Positions 1-7,012 of a stretch of 58,414 nucleotides of DNA are shown piece by piece. The stretch's first letter is position 1. Each line of letters begins with the position of its first letter. Below the pieces are notes generated by a model that saw only the letters and a program-made list of their open reading frames with translations, searched no databases and had not been told where the DNA came from. Location of the stretch: positions 1 through 58,414 of the IMG/VR virus record IMGVR_UViG_3300013094_000053, one strand, 5' to 3'. The DNA comes from a virus. Made by a program: the position numbers and the translations under genes.

Positions 1-1
1 T

Positions 2-1252
2 TCTCCTTCAACAACTAGATATACTGTTCCTCTTTCTACAACAGGAAACTCTTTAATATTTACAACTTCAGGTGCTACAACTATTACTCTTCCGACCTCT
101 GGAACAATGATTACTTCATCATCTCCAACTATTACAACTCCAACTATTGATGTTATAAATGCTGCATCAGCAACAGGAACTACTGCTACATTATTCACAA
201 ATATATCTACAGGTTCTATTAATATTGGCGGATCTGCTTTAACTACAGGTACAATAAATATTGGTGTGGCGGGAACAGGCATAAACCCTATTGTAATTGG
301 AAAATCTACCTCAACCATCACTCTTGGAGCACTCCCTACAGCTGGATTTGTTAAAACCTCTGCAACTGGATTACTTTCAGTAGATACAAATACATATTTA
401 ACTACAACTGCAGCGGGAACAACATATTCTCCAATTGCAGGATCAGCCTCTATAACAACAGTCGGAACCGTAACTGCAGGATCAATTCCAGCAGCCAACC
501 TATCGGGTACAACATTAGCATCTGGAATTACTAGCTCATCTTTGACTTCTGTAGGAACTTTGAGTACTGTTAGCATGACTGGTGGTACGACAGGTTCATC
601 TGCTTTAACAATAAGCACAAATAACACATACGGAGGTGCAGGATATGCAGGATTCTTGACAGCGACAAATACAACTATCGGAGCTACAAACGCAAATAAA
701 TTTTTTAGAATAAACAGCACTGGTGGATTTGAAATAATAAATAGTGCCTACACTACAGTATTGTTTACTTTAACAGATGCAGGATTAGTGTCATCTTATG
801 GAGGATTTAGTGGAAGTGGAGCTTCTCTTACATCTCTAACAGCTGCAAATATAGCAGCAGGAACACTAGGATCAACAGTTCTGCCAGCAGCAGGAACAGT
901 TACAACTGCAGGACAAATTGGTTATATGGGGTTGCCACAAAATCTAAATCCAGGTGCTTATACAATTACAGCAGCAGATAATGGAAAACATTTGTATTAC
1001 ACTACAACTGGACAGACTGTTACAATTCCAGCTGCAGCTACTTTAGCATTACCTATTGGATTTACCTTTGTTGTAATAAATGCAGCAGCAGTTACAACAT
1101 CTATTGCTATTACAACAGATACAATGTATTTAGCTGGAACAGGAGCAACAGGAACAAGAACTTTGGCTGCATATGGTATGGCTACAGTAGTTAAGGTAGC
1201 AGGACCTACATCTGCTGGTGTCTGGATGATCAGCGGAAACGGTTTAACATAA
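2..1252 (+). CDS. Tail-fibre protein, 5' end outside window
   Basis: The reading frame is open from base 2 through an internal ATG at 107, so the gene starts before the window; about 417 codons are visible. The protein is Gly/Ser/Thr-rich and carries short beta-type repeats typical of marine and freshwater phage fibres (SLTSVGTL-like and ANLSGTTL-like units at about residues 145-190 of the visible part). A C-terminal domain of about 110 residues (after GYMGLPQN) resembles a terminal domain common on phage and prophage tail or spike proteins. It ends one base before the ATG of the next gene, so the two are probably co-translated. Role: a virion appendage that likely contacts the host surface. 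The family call is from low-complexity composition and position. Confidence 0.7.
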   Translation, partial: SPSTTRYTVPLSTTGNSLIFTTSGATTITLPTSGTMITSSSPTITTPTIDVINAASATGTTATLFTNISTGSINIGGSALTTGTINIGVAGTGINPIVIGKSTSTITLGALPTAGFVKTSATGLLSVDTNTYLTTTAAGTTYSPIAGSASITTVGTVTAGSIPAANLSGTTLASGITSSSLTSVGTLSTVSMTGGTTGSSALTISTNNTYGGAGYAGFLTATNTTIGATNANKFFRINSTGGFEIINSAYTTVLFTLTDAGLVSSYGGFSGSGASLTSLTAANIAAGTLGSTVLPAAGTVTTAGQIGYMGLPQNLNPGAYTITAADNGKHLYYTTTGQTVTIPAAATLALPIGFTFVVINAAAVTTSIAITTDTMYLAGTGATGTRTLAAYGMATVVKVAGPTSAGVWMISGNGLT

Positions 1253-1253
1253 T

Positions 1254-1955
1254 ATGTCTGGTATTACATCTAATTTGGCAGGTAATACATTAGGTGTACC
1301 ATCAGCACCAGCTACTGCTACTGCAACAGTAAACAGTACAACTCAAGTTACTATTACTTATGGCGTTATAAATAATAATGGTTCTACCCTCTTGCCCTTA
1401 GTTGGGTCGGGAACAGATACTGGAGATATAACAGATTCAACAGGAACTGCCGTAAATTTAACATATTCAGGAACATTATCCACTGCTGGTGGATCAATAC
1501 CAGTAACTGGTTCTTTTGTAATTGGAAATACTTATACTTTTAATATTAGAGCAAGAAATGCTGCAGGAGTAGGTCCATATAAAACTACTACTGGAGTTAT
1601 ACCAAACCCAACTCCACCTCCTGTATTGCCACCTCCTGTATTGCCACCTCCTGTATTGCCACCTCCTGTATTGCCACCACCAGTGGTTCCTCCAGTAGTT
1701 CCACCTGTGGTTCCACCTGTGGTTCCACCAGTATTACCACCACCAGTCGCTCCGCCTCCAAAATTGCCACCAAGCATCCCAGTTACTCCACCTCCACCTG
1801 TGCATCCACCAGTGGCACCACCACCAGTGGCACCACCACCAAAATTGCCACCAAGAGTCCCAGTTACTCCACCTACTGTACCAGCACTTCCTACAGTACC
1901 AGCAGTACCAACTGCTATACCTCAGCAGAAATCTCCAGATTGGTGGAAAGAATAG
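1254..1955 (+). CDS. Tail protein: FN3 domain plus polyproline tail ending in WWKE
   Basis: Product of 233 residues. Residues about 12-115 form a fibronectin type III-like domain (VPSAPATATA start, YTFNIRARNAAGVGPY near the end). From about residue 117 the chain is almost entirely proline with valine, leucine or lysine (PPPVLPPPV, PPPKLPP), then PTVPALPTVPAVPTAIPQQK and a terminal DWWKE. The same C-terminal module closes the large tail protein at 34342-37233. It follows the fibre gene after one base and is followed by a strong hairpin, so it ends that operon. Inference: an exposed spacer or anchoring arm on the tail. Four oxygenase-fold genes, two of them prolyl-4-hydroxylase-like, start 82 bases downstream, making this a candidate substrate. 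Confidence 0.7.
   Translation: MSGITSNLAGNTLGVPSAPATATATVNSTTQVTITYGVINNNGSTLLPLVGSGTDTGDITDSTGTAVNLTYSGTLSTAGGSIPVTGSFVIGNTYTFNIRARNAAGVGPYKTTTGVIPNPTPPPVLPPPVLPPPVLPPPVLPPPVVPPVVPPVVPPVVPPVLPPPVAPPPKLPPSIPVTPPPPVHPPVAPPPVAPPPKLPPRVPVTPPTVPALPTVPAVPTAIPQQKSPDWWKE
1614..1673 (+). repeat. 15-bp tandem repeat x4 (polyproline coding)
   Basis: Four identical copies of CCACCTCCTGTATTG, each coding PPPVL, followed by degenerate PPVVP units to about 1735. The array is in frame, so gain or loss of units changes arm length by five residues without breaking the gene. Confidence 0.9.
1713..1930 (+). repeat. Polyproline/WWKE module, copy 1 of a dispersed repeat
   Basis: Bases 1713-1773 are identical to 37066-37126 (61 bp) and bases 1859-1930 to 37131-37202 (72 bp). 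The copies lie about 35 kb apart at the 3' ends of two different tail genes. The extra segment in this copy (about 1794-1858) is a partial internal duplication of the same unit. Near-perfect DNA identity in a proline-coding region with free third positions points to recent duplication or continuing gene conversion. Confidence 0.85.
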
Positions 1956-1983
1956 TACTAAGAGTGCCTGCACTCTTAGTACT
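1954..1983 (+). terminator. Perfect 13-bp hairpin after tail operon
   Basis: AGTACTAAGAGTG pairs perfectly with CACTCTTAGTACT around a CCTG loop, starting inside the stop codon of the gene before. No clear U-tract follows on the + strand, so it may be a weak terminator or a 3' mRNA stabiliser rather than a classical Rho-independent terminator. Confidence 0.6.
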
Positions 1984-2005
1984 ACTAGATTAAATAATAA
2001 AAAAC

Positions 2006-2014
2006 TGATATAAT
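2006..2014 (+). promoter_or_regulatory. Extended -10 promoter for oxygenase operon
   Basis: TGATATAAT fits the TGnTATAAT extended -10 class that recurs before transcription units in this window. It sits just after the hairpin and 24 bases before the ATG at 2038; an AAAGGGG ribosome-binding site lies between. No good -35 is seen. Confidence 0.6.
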
Positions 2015-2037
2015 TGAAGAAAAGGGGTAATATTTAA

Positions 2038-2796
2038 ATGCCAACAAAAGCAGATGACAGTCCAAATATAAAATGGCACCTTCCAGCTGTAAAAGAGCCA
2101 AAGAAGGTAGACAATATGTTTTCTGATGATATTTTTAAAAGAATAAAAGACACAGTAACCAGTATCCCATGGGGACCAGGCGGGGAATATTTTTATCATA
2201 CATCCCTAGGTAGATGGGAAGCTAACATAGAATTTGATCCAGACATTGAAGAGATTATGCTGCAAAGAGCAAGAGAAATCTATCAAGATGATACTCTTGT
2301 AAAATCATTTCATTATACATCAAGATACCAAAAACAAAATGGCAATATTCCACATCTATGGAAGCATATGGATCAACATGCATGCCAACATTCAATTGAT
2401 ATGTGTATTGAAAAGAATAATGTTGACTGGGGCATTGAAGTTGATGGTACTCTTTTTTCAGAAGCAGAAAATTCAGCAATTTGTTTTTATGGGCAGCAGC
2501 AAGTTCACTCTAGACCAGAATATCCACAGAATACAACAGATGATGATTATTTAACATTGTTGTTTTTACATTTTGTAAAGCCAGACCATTGGTACAATCT
2601 CGCTATGGAAAGGGGCGGACTAGAATTGGTAGCAGAGACATTCAGACAATATGGAGCGGACGCAGATGTTAGATACTTTGAGGCAACGGGAACATACGCT
2701 CAGCCACAAGTTCCTGCGGGACAACAAAGATGTGAATGTCATAGTTATGCAGAAGTACCAGATGTAGTTCAATCTATAATACAGGGGAACAAGTAA
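2038..2796 (+). CDS. 2OG-Fe(II) oxygenase-fold protein (first of four)
   Basis: Product of 252 residues. A likely iron triad is visible: H110-x-D112 (KHMDQHACQHS) and distal H157, with R159 as possible 2-oxoglutarate contact (QVHSRPEY). The next gene has the same layout (HLD, then QVHWRDEF, then HFVEPDHWW against HFVKPDHWY here), so the two are divergent paralogues. Such enzymes couple 2-oxoglutarate decarboxylation to hydroxylation of proteins, nucleobases or small molecules; the substrate is not shown. A C-terminal extension of about 55 residues with a CEC pair is missing from the paralogue. The gene has its own promoter and a good ribosome-binding site. Cupin-like assignment without catalysis remains possible. 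Confidence 0.65.
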   Translation: MPTKADDSPNIKWHLPAVKEPKKVDNMFSDDIFKRIKDTVTSIPWGPGGEYFYHTSLGRWEANIEFDPDIEEIMLQRAREIYQDDTLVKSFHYTSRYQKQNGNIPHLWKHMDQHACQHSIDMCIEKNNVDWGIEVDGTLFSEAENSAICFYGQQQVHSRPEYPQNTTDDDYLTLLFLHFVKPDHWYNLAMERGGLELVAETFRQYGADADVRYFEATGTYAQPQVPAGQQRCECHSYAEVPDVVQSIIQGNK

Positions 2797-3414
2797 ATGT
2801 ACAATAGAGATTCATCTGAAATAGATAAAGAATTTGGGTTTGAAAGAAAGTATAAAGACGTAGAGCCAATCAAGATAAATGATTTGCTTCCACCAGACAA
2901 ATATCAATATTTACTAAATCATCTAAAAGAAAAAGTTGAAAATAAACAATACAACTATGAAGATGATATGTATAGAAAAGTTGCAAATTCATCAGTTCTA
3001 GATGAAATAACTGAGTATTTATTGCCAGTAGCACGAAAGGTATTTAATAGCGAGACACTTGTTCCAAGCTATACACTATGGTCTGAATATGATAACTCTA
3101 GGTCAAATTTATTGCACCATCTTGATTCAAATGCTTGTACATACACAATAGATATGTGTGTCTATCAAGATAATGAATGGCCATTATGGGTAGAAAACAA
3201 AGAGTACCACCTAGAACCTAATACCGCCCTAGCTTATTATGGAGAAGATCAGGTACACTGGAGAGATGAGTTCGGTAAAGATGGGGTGGTTGCTATGATA
3301 TTTTTCCACTTTGTAGAACCAGATCATTGGTGGTTTAATTATACTGAAGAGTGGTATAAAAATGAACATGCTAAAAGATGCTGGAACTACCAGAAAGCCC
3401 TGGGACTTTTTTAA
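2797..3414 (+). CDS. 2OG-Fe(II) oxygenase-fold protein (second)
   Basis: Product of 205 residues, starting directly after the stop of its paralogue with AGGGGAAC as ribosome-binding site. Putative iron ligands are H108-x-D110 (LLHHLDSNACTYTIDM) and H154 with R156 nearby (GEDQVHWRDEF), then a conserved FFHFVEPDHWW segment. It shares the ACxxxIDMC and HFVxPDHW blocks with the upstream protein. Adjacency and resemblance indicate tandem duplication, perhaps with different targets. Family assignment rests on motif spacing, not a database search. Confidence 0.65.
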   Translation: MYNRDSSEIDKEFGFERKYKDVEPIKINDLLPPDKYQYLLNHLKEKVENKQYNYEDDMYRKVANSSVLDEITEYLLPVARKVFNSETLVPSYTLWSEYDNSRSNLLHHLDSNACTYTIDMCVYQDNEWPLWVENKEYHLEPNTALAYYGEDQVHWRDEFGKDGVVAMIFFHFVEPDHWWFNYTEEWYKNEHAKRCWNYQKALGLF

Positions 3415-3431
3415 TATAGTAATTTAAAATT

Positions 3432-3440
3432 TGATATACT
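3432..3440 (+). promoter_or_regulatory. Extended -10 promoter upstream of third oxygenase gene
   Basis: TGATATACT ends 22 bases before the ATG at 3462, within the 47-base gap after the second oxygenase-fold gene. It suggests that the prolyl-hydroxylase-like pair can be transcribed separately. Confidence 0.5.
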
Positions 3441-3461
3441 AATTGTAAAGATAGGATTTAT

Positions 3462-4073
3462 ATGAATAGCAAAAGAGAAATAGCTCCAGGAATTATAGTT
3501 TATAATTTTGGCTCTATTGTTTCAAATTTAACAGTTGCTGAGATAGAAGAGGCAGTAGGAGAATTCCTTGCCCCAGCAGAAGTTGTAAATGTAGATAACG
3601 CCTTGGCGACGGAATTAATGAAACAATATAGGAGTTGTTATGACTATCTATTGCAGGATTATCTTCTTGATGAGCCAGATAGCCCAAAGAAGAACTTGCT
3701 TAAAAAGATTAAGTTGGTTGGGGACGAATCCCTTGAAGATTTTAGAAATCATTATGCTATAGAACCAGTTACTGGAAGTGGCTGGATCGTATTGAAGTAC
3801 GGGTACATGGACAAGTTTGACTGGCACACAGATACTGGAATGAGATATCCAAGAGCAGTTTCAATTACTGTTTATTTTAATGATGACTATGAAGGCGGAG
3901 AAATAGAATACAAACATTTTGGAATTTCTTATAAGCCAAAGGCTGGAGACGTTATTGTATTTTGTAGTGACTTTCCATATCTACATAGAGTTGTACCTGT
4001 TACAAAGGGTACTCGTTATGCAGCCGTAAATTGGTTCAGATATGCGACTAGGCCAGTAGAGTATAATGTTTAA
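3462..4073 (+). CDS. Prolyl-4-hydroxylase-like 2OG-Fe(II) dioxygenase
   Basis: Product of 203 residues with the clearest oxygenase signature of the group: H122-T-D124 (DWHTDTG), YFNDDYEGGEIEY, KPKAGDVIVF, distal H175 and R185 (YLHRVVPVTKGTRYAAVNWF). The H-x-D...H triad plus an arginine ten residues after the second histidine is the pattern of the P4H/PKHD superfamily, which hydroxylates peptidyl proline or other side chains. It overlaps the next gene by 8 bases. A phage protein substrate, such as the proline-rich tail proteins, is an inference from gene order. Confidence 0.85.
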   Translation: MNSKREIAPGIIVYNFGSIVSNLTVAEIEEAVGEFLAPAEVVNVDNALATELMKQYRSCYDYLLQDYLLDEPDSPKKNLLKKIKLVGDESLEDFRNHYAIEPVTGSGWIVLKYGYMDKFDWHTDTGMRYPRAVSITVYFNDDYEGGEIEYKHFGISYKPKAGDVIVFCSDFPYLHRVVPVTKGTRYAAVNWFRYATRPVEYNV

Positions 4074-4620
4074 TCCAGTTGTTGTAGAGGATATAATCAG
4101 CAAAGAAGAGAATGATCTTCTATTAAACTTTGCAAGAAGTACTGATCGCTGGGGTTCTGGCGGTGATGATTTTTGGGAGAGCCGTGTTGTTCACTTTGGA
4201 TCAGATCCACTTGACATGCCAGAGAAAGCCTTGCTTTCAGAAATAAGAAAAAGAATTCAAAAAGTAATTATTGATCATTATAATCTAGATCATATCTATT
4301 CAGACGGGATACATATGGTTAGATGGTTTGATGGAATGGAGCAACCTCCACATTGCGACAATATGGAGAATGATGACATTCATTTTGAAAATTATAAGCA
4401 TAGATTGTATGGCTCTATTCTATATTTAAATGATGATTTTGATGGTGGAGAAACATACTATCCAAAAAATGATTTTTATATTAAGCCAAAAGCTGGCAAA
4501 GTTGCAATCCATCCAGGCGATGCCGAGCATTGGCATGGGGTAACTAAAATTTCTGGCGGGACTAGATATACCTTAGCATCGTTCTGGACAGCAGAGGATA
4601 GGCATGCTAACGAGTGGTAA
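4066..4620 (+). CDS. Prolyl-4-hydroxylase-like 2OG-Fe(II) dioxygenase (fourth)
   Basis: Product of 184 residues. Iron and cosubstrate residues: H97-C-D99 (PPHCDNME), H157 (EHWHGVTKISGGTRY) and R167, with the typical LNDDFDGGETYY and KPKAGKVAIHPGDA strands. It overlaps the previous gene by 8 bases and the next by 17, suggesting coupled translation. It shares the DDFxGGExxY and KPKAG blocks with the gene before it, so these two form a second related pair in the block. Substrate unknown. Confidence 0.85.
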   Translation: MFNPVVVEDIISKEENDLLLNFARSTDRWGSGGDDFWESRVVHFGSDPLDMPEKALLSEIRKRIQKVIIDHYNLDHIYSDGIHMVRWFDGMEQPPHCDNMENDDIHFENYKHRLYGSILYLNDDFDGGETYYPKNDFYIKPKAGKVAIHPGDAEHWHGVTKISGGTRYTLASFWTAEDRHANEW

Positions 4621-5389
4621 TTATATTAATGAAGGCGATAATGTAATACCAGATGATAGAATTGTTGTTGTTCCACACGCACTAGATGGGGACGGAGCAT
4701 ATAAAGAAACAATCTGTGATTTAAGGGGAAACCCAAAGAGGGACTGGTTTAACGCACACTTTTATTACTGCTTGCCATTAAATATAGGCAATCAGTATGG
4801 ATTTGCAATCAGATCTATGTATGACATAACTGCTATCTGGCACGGTGGTCCAAATTATGAATCTCTAGAGTTTTCTGTGGATGGCCCACAAAATGGAAAT
4901 GTTCAATCCGTAGTATCTTCTTTTGGCTCTGGCATTATAACTATTCAAAATGGTTATACTCTAAGAACTCCTCCAGGAATTAATTTAATGACTATGCAAG
5001 TGCCAAATTATTTTATTCCAAATGTGATGGCTATGACAGGTGTTGTTGAAAGTGATAACTTAAGAAGAGACTTTACATTTAATCTTAAAATCACTGAGGT
5101 TGACAAAGAAATCCATATTAAAAAGGGAGATCTACTTGCAGCCTTCATGCCTATCCCAAGACATTTTATAGATAAGTTTAATATTGAATTGGCTAGTGAT
5201 ATGTTTAGTGAAGAAACTTTGATAAAAGAACATTCAGATAGATGCGAGTTTGATAAGCAAAGAAACGGAACTGATAAGGATAAGCCACATCAGTCTGGAA
5301 GAAAGTATTTTAATGGAGAGCATGCTCATGGGGATAAATACCCAGACCATCAAAAGCGGTTGGACTTCACATCTTCCCAAAGTGAATAA
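4604..5389 (+). CDS. Conserved phage protein of unknown function (DUF6065-like)
   Basis: Product of 261 residues, translated from an ATG inside the end of the fourth oxygenase gene. The core (HALDGDGAYKETICDLRGNP, YYCLPLNIGNQYGF, WHGG, TLRTPPGINLMTMQVPN, NLRRDFTFNLKIT) recalls, from memory, proteins of marine phages and bacteria grouped as DUF6065, often found near 2OG oxygenases. A beta-rich fold is likely. The last 60 residues are His/Asp/Lys-rich. Its 3' end overlaps the convergent sulfotransferase gene by 40 bases. No catalytic function can be assigned. Confidence 0.6.
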   Translation: MLTSGNYINEGDNVIPDDRIVVVPHALDGDGAYKETICDLRGNPKRDWFNAHFYYCLPLNIGNQYGFAIRSMYDITAIWHGGPNYESLEFSVDGPQNGNVQSVVSSFGSGIITIQNGYTLRTPPGINLMTMQVPNYFIPNVMAMTGVVESDNLRRDFTFNLKITEVDKEIHIKKGDLLAAFMPIPRHFIDKFNIELASDMFSEETLIKEHSDRCEFDKQRNGTDKDKPHQSGRKYFNGEHAHGDKYPDHQKRLDFTSSQSE

Positions 5390-6165
5390 TCTATTTGATT
5401 AAACTCTTCTATTCTTTTTAGATTTTGTTGACTGAGGTTACTAAAGAATTCTTTGGTAGCCTCATTTACATTATGCTTTTCTATATTTGGATTGATTACA
5501 TTTAAATCAAGATAATCATTTATAAATTCTATAATTTTATTCATATCATTATTAATTGTTTCTGTACGAGCAACTACAGCCATTTTTTCAAGCATAGATT
5601 CTGCTTGTTGTAATGTCACTTCTGTATTGTCTACGCCCCAACCTATTTTGTATACTTTTGCATGGTCTATTCTTGGACTTAATTCTTCAAGATCTCCACG
5701 ATAGATTGGGTAATTATTTTTAATAACATTTTGATCAAGTTTATTAACAAGAAACTTTGCTTGGAAGTTTGATTTAATATGCATATCTTCTTCATTATTA
5801 ATCCATATATCAAAAAACTTTAATCGGTCATCCATATCCTCTTTTTTGTATTTGTCAAAATACTTTTCATACTCAAGAAACCACCAAAAATGACTAACGA
5901 TTCTTCTGGCGGGATTTCTGATTACAGTTATCCCCAGAGTATTGGGGTTTATATAGTAAGGGTCAGCTGCATAGTGACCATTTATAAAAGATGCACGAGA
6001 TATCTCATCCTCATCTAGCAAGTTAATTATATGATTTCTATCTTGATGGTATATCAAGCCTTTTTTCTGTATCTGATCTTTCAAGCCACCATGATTTAAG
6101 CTTGTAAAGGTTAAGGCCCCAGCAGTTTTTGGTATGTGATGGAAATATAATGATTTTTCATTCAT
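5350..6165 (-). CDS. Sulfotransferase family protein
   Basis: Product of 271 residues and the only minus-strand gene in the window. The PAPS-binding 5'-phosphosulfate loop is seen at residues 9-16 (HHIPKTAG) and the 3'-phosphate-binding strand/helix at 81-93 (VIRNPARRIVSHF), as in Sulfotransfer_2 enzymes that sulfate carbohydrates. A promoter on the minus strand places the transcript start at the ATG, so the mRNA is probably leaderless. It is convergent with and overlaps the gene before it, and is divergent from the SGNH gene. Its own promoter and opposite orientation suggest a separately acquired module. An APS kinase-like gene at 8544 could supply PAPS. Confidence 0.8.
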   Translation of the reverse strand: MNEKSLYFHHIPKTAGALTFTSLNHGGLKDQIQKKGLIYHQDRNHIINLLDEDEISRASFINGHYAADPYYINPNTLGITVIRNPARRIVSHFWWFLEYEKYFDKYKKEDMDDRLKFFDIWINNEEDMHIKSNFQAKFLVNKLDQNVIKNNYPIYRGDLEELSPRIDHAKVYKIGWGVDNTEVTLQQAESMLEKMAVVARTETINNDMNKIIEFINDYLDLNVINPNIEKHNVNEATKEFFSNLSQQNLKRIEEFNQIDYSLWEDVKSNRF

Positions 6166-6171
6166 ACATAT

Positions 6172-6199
6172 ATTATATGATACAATTTGTATATCACAA
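6172..6199 (-). promoter_or_regulatory. Promoter for sulfotransferase gene (leaderless)
   Basis: Read on the minus strand: TTGTGA (6199-6194), 16-base spacer, TATAAT (6177-6172). The expected start of transcription, 7 bases on, is the A of the ATG at 6165, with no room for a ribosome-binding site. Confidence 0.6.
6178..6186 (+). promoter_or_regulatory. Extended -10 promoter for SGNH/carbamoyltransferase operon
   Basis: TGATACAAT on the + strand interleaves with the divergent minus-strand promoter. It lies 26 bases before the ATG at 6212; AAAGGTG serves as ribosome-binding site. Confidence 0.5.
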
Positions 6200-6211
6200 A
6201 GGTGCCAATAA

Positions 6212-7012
6212 ATGACGGAAGAATATGAAAGTTTTTATAGATTCCCAGACGAAAAGATTGTAGTAACTGGGCCAGAATTTGAGTATAAGCTAAACAAAGA
6301 TGGATTCCGAACAAAAAACTTTGAAAGACTAAATAGTAATACATATAATTTTTTGTATTCAGGATGCTCTTACACATTTGGAGAAGGAATTCCAGAAGAG
6401 TATATGTGGACAAATTTATTATCAAATAAATTAAAGGGTTCATTTGCTAAAGAAGTCAAAGACTATAATATATCTAAACGTGGTCTCTCAATCCATGCAA
6501 TAGTAAGAGGAGTATTTTCCTTTTGTGAGAAATACGGGGACCCAGATCTAATTGTACTATTCCTGCCAAATATAGCAAGGTCTATACATTATAATTCAGA
6601 AACTAAAGAGTATGAAGATTTGTGTATTCCAGATACTCTAGACGGAGTAAAGCCACATAGAAAAGATATTCAATATGTTAAATCATTTTGCTACGAAGAC
6701 CACAAGCTTTTGGCATTTGATATGCTTAAATTCCTAGAAAAATATTGTGAACTGAAGGGTATAAAATTAATATACTCATCTTGGTTGTATAGAGAAAGAT
6801 ACTTATATGAGGAATCAGATTTAAAAAATCATTATCAGGTCAATATTGGTCCCCATATTCCAGTTGATAAGGAATTAGCAGAATTAGAAAATACTAATAA
6901 CGATCCCTACTGGTCTGTAGCAAGAGATGGATTGCATCCAGGAACTTTTGCAAATAAGAAGGTTTCTGAAGAATTCTTTAAAATAATAATAAAAGAGATT
7001 GGTGAAAAGTAA
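6212..7012 (+). CDS. SGNH/GDSL hydrolase-like protein
   Basis: Product of 266 residues. The nucleophile block is GCSYTFGEG (residues 51-59, Ser53) and the catalytic Asp/His pair is D239-x-x-H242 (RDGLHPGTF), the block I and block V pattern of SGNH esterases/acyltransferases. A possible block III is weak. Such enzymes remove or add acyl groups on sugars and lipids. No signal peptide is visible, so it acts in the cytoplasm or on virions during assembly. The stop overlaps the ATG of the carbamoyltransferase gene (TAATG). Confidence 0.75.
   Translation: MTEEYESFYRFPDEKIVVTGPEFEYKLNKDGFRTKNFERLNSNTYNFLYSGCSYTFGEGIPEEYMWTNLLSNKLKGSFAKEVKDYNISKRGLSIHAIVRGVFSFCEKYGDPDLIVLFLPNIARSIHYNSETKEYEDLCIPDTLDGVKPHRKDIQYVKSFCYEDHKLLAFDMLKFLEKYCELKGIKLIYSSWLYRERYLYEESDLKNHYQVNIGPHIPVDKELAELENTNNDPYWSVARDGLHPGTFANKKVSEEFFKIIIKEIGEK

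Noticed and set aside
1614-1673. Short direct repeats resembling a CRISPR array
   Set aside because: Units are contiguous 15-mers without spacers and are in frame inside a coding region.
1532-1973. Long Gly- and Trp-rich open frames on the minus strand over the polyproline region (also 36663-37130)
   Set aside because: They are the mirror of proline codons (GGx/TGG) and have no start signals; they follow the repeat, not selection.
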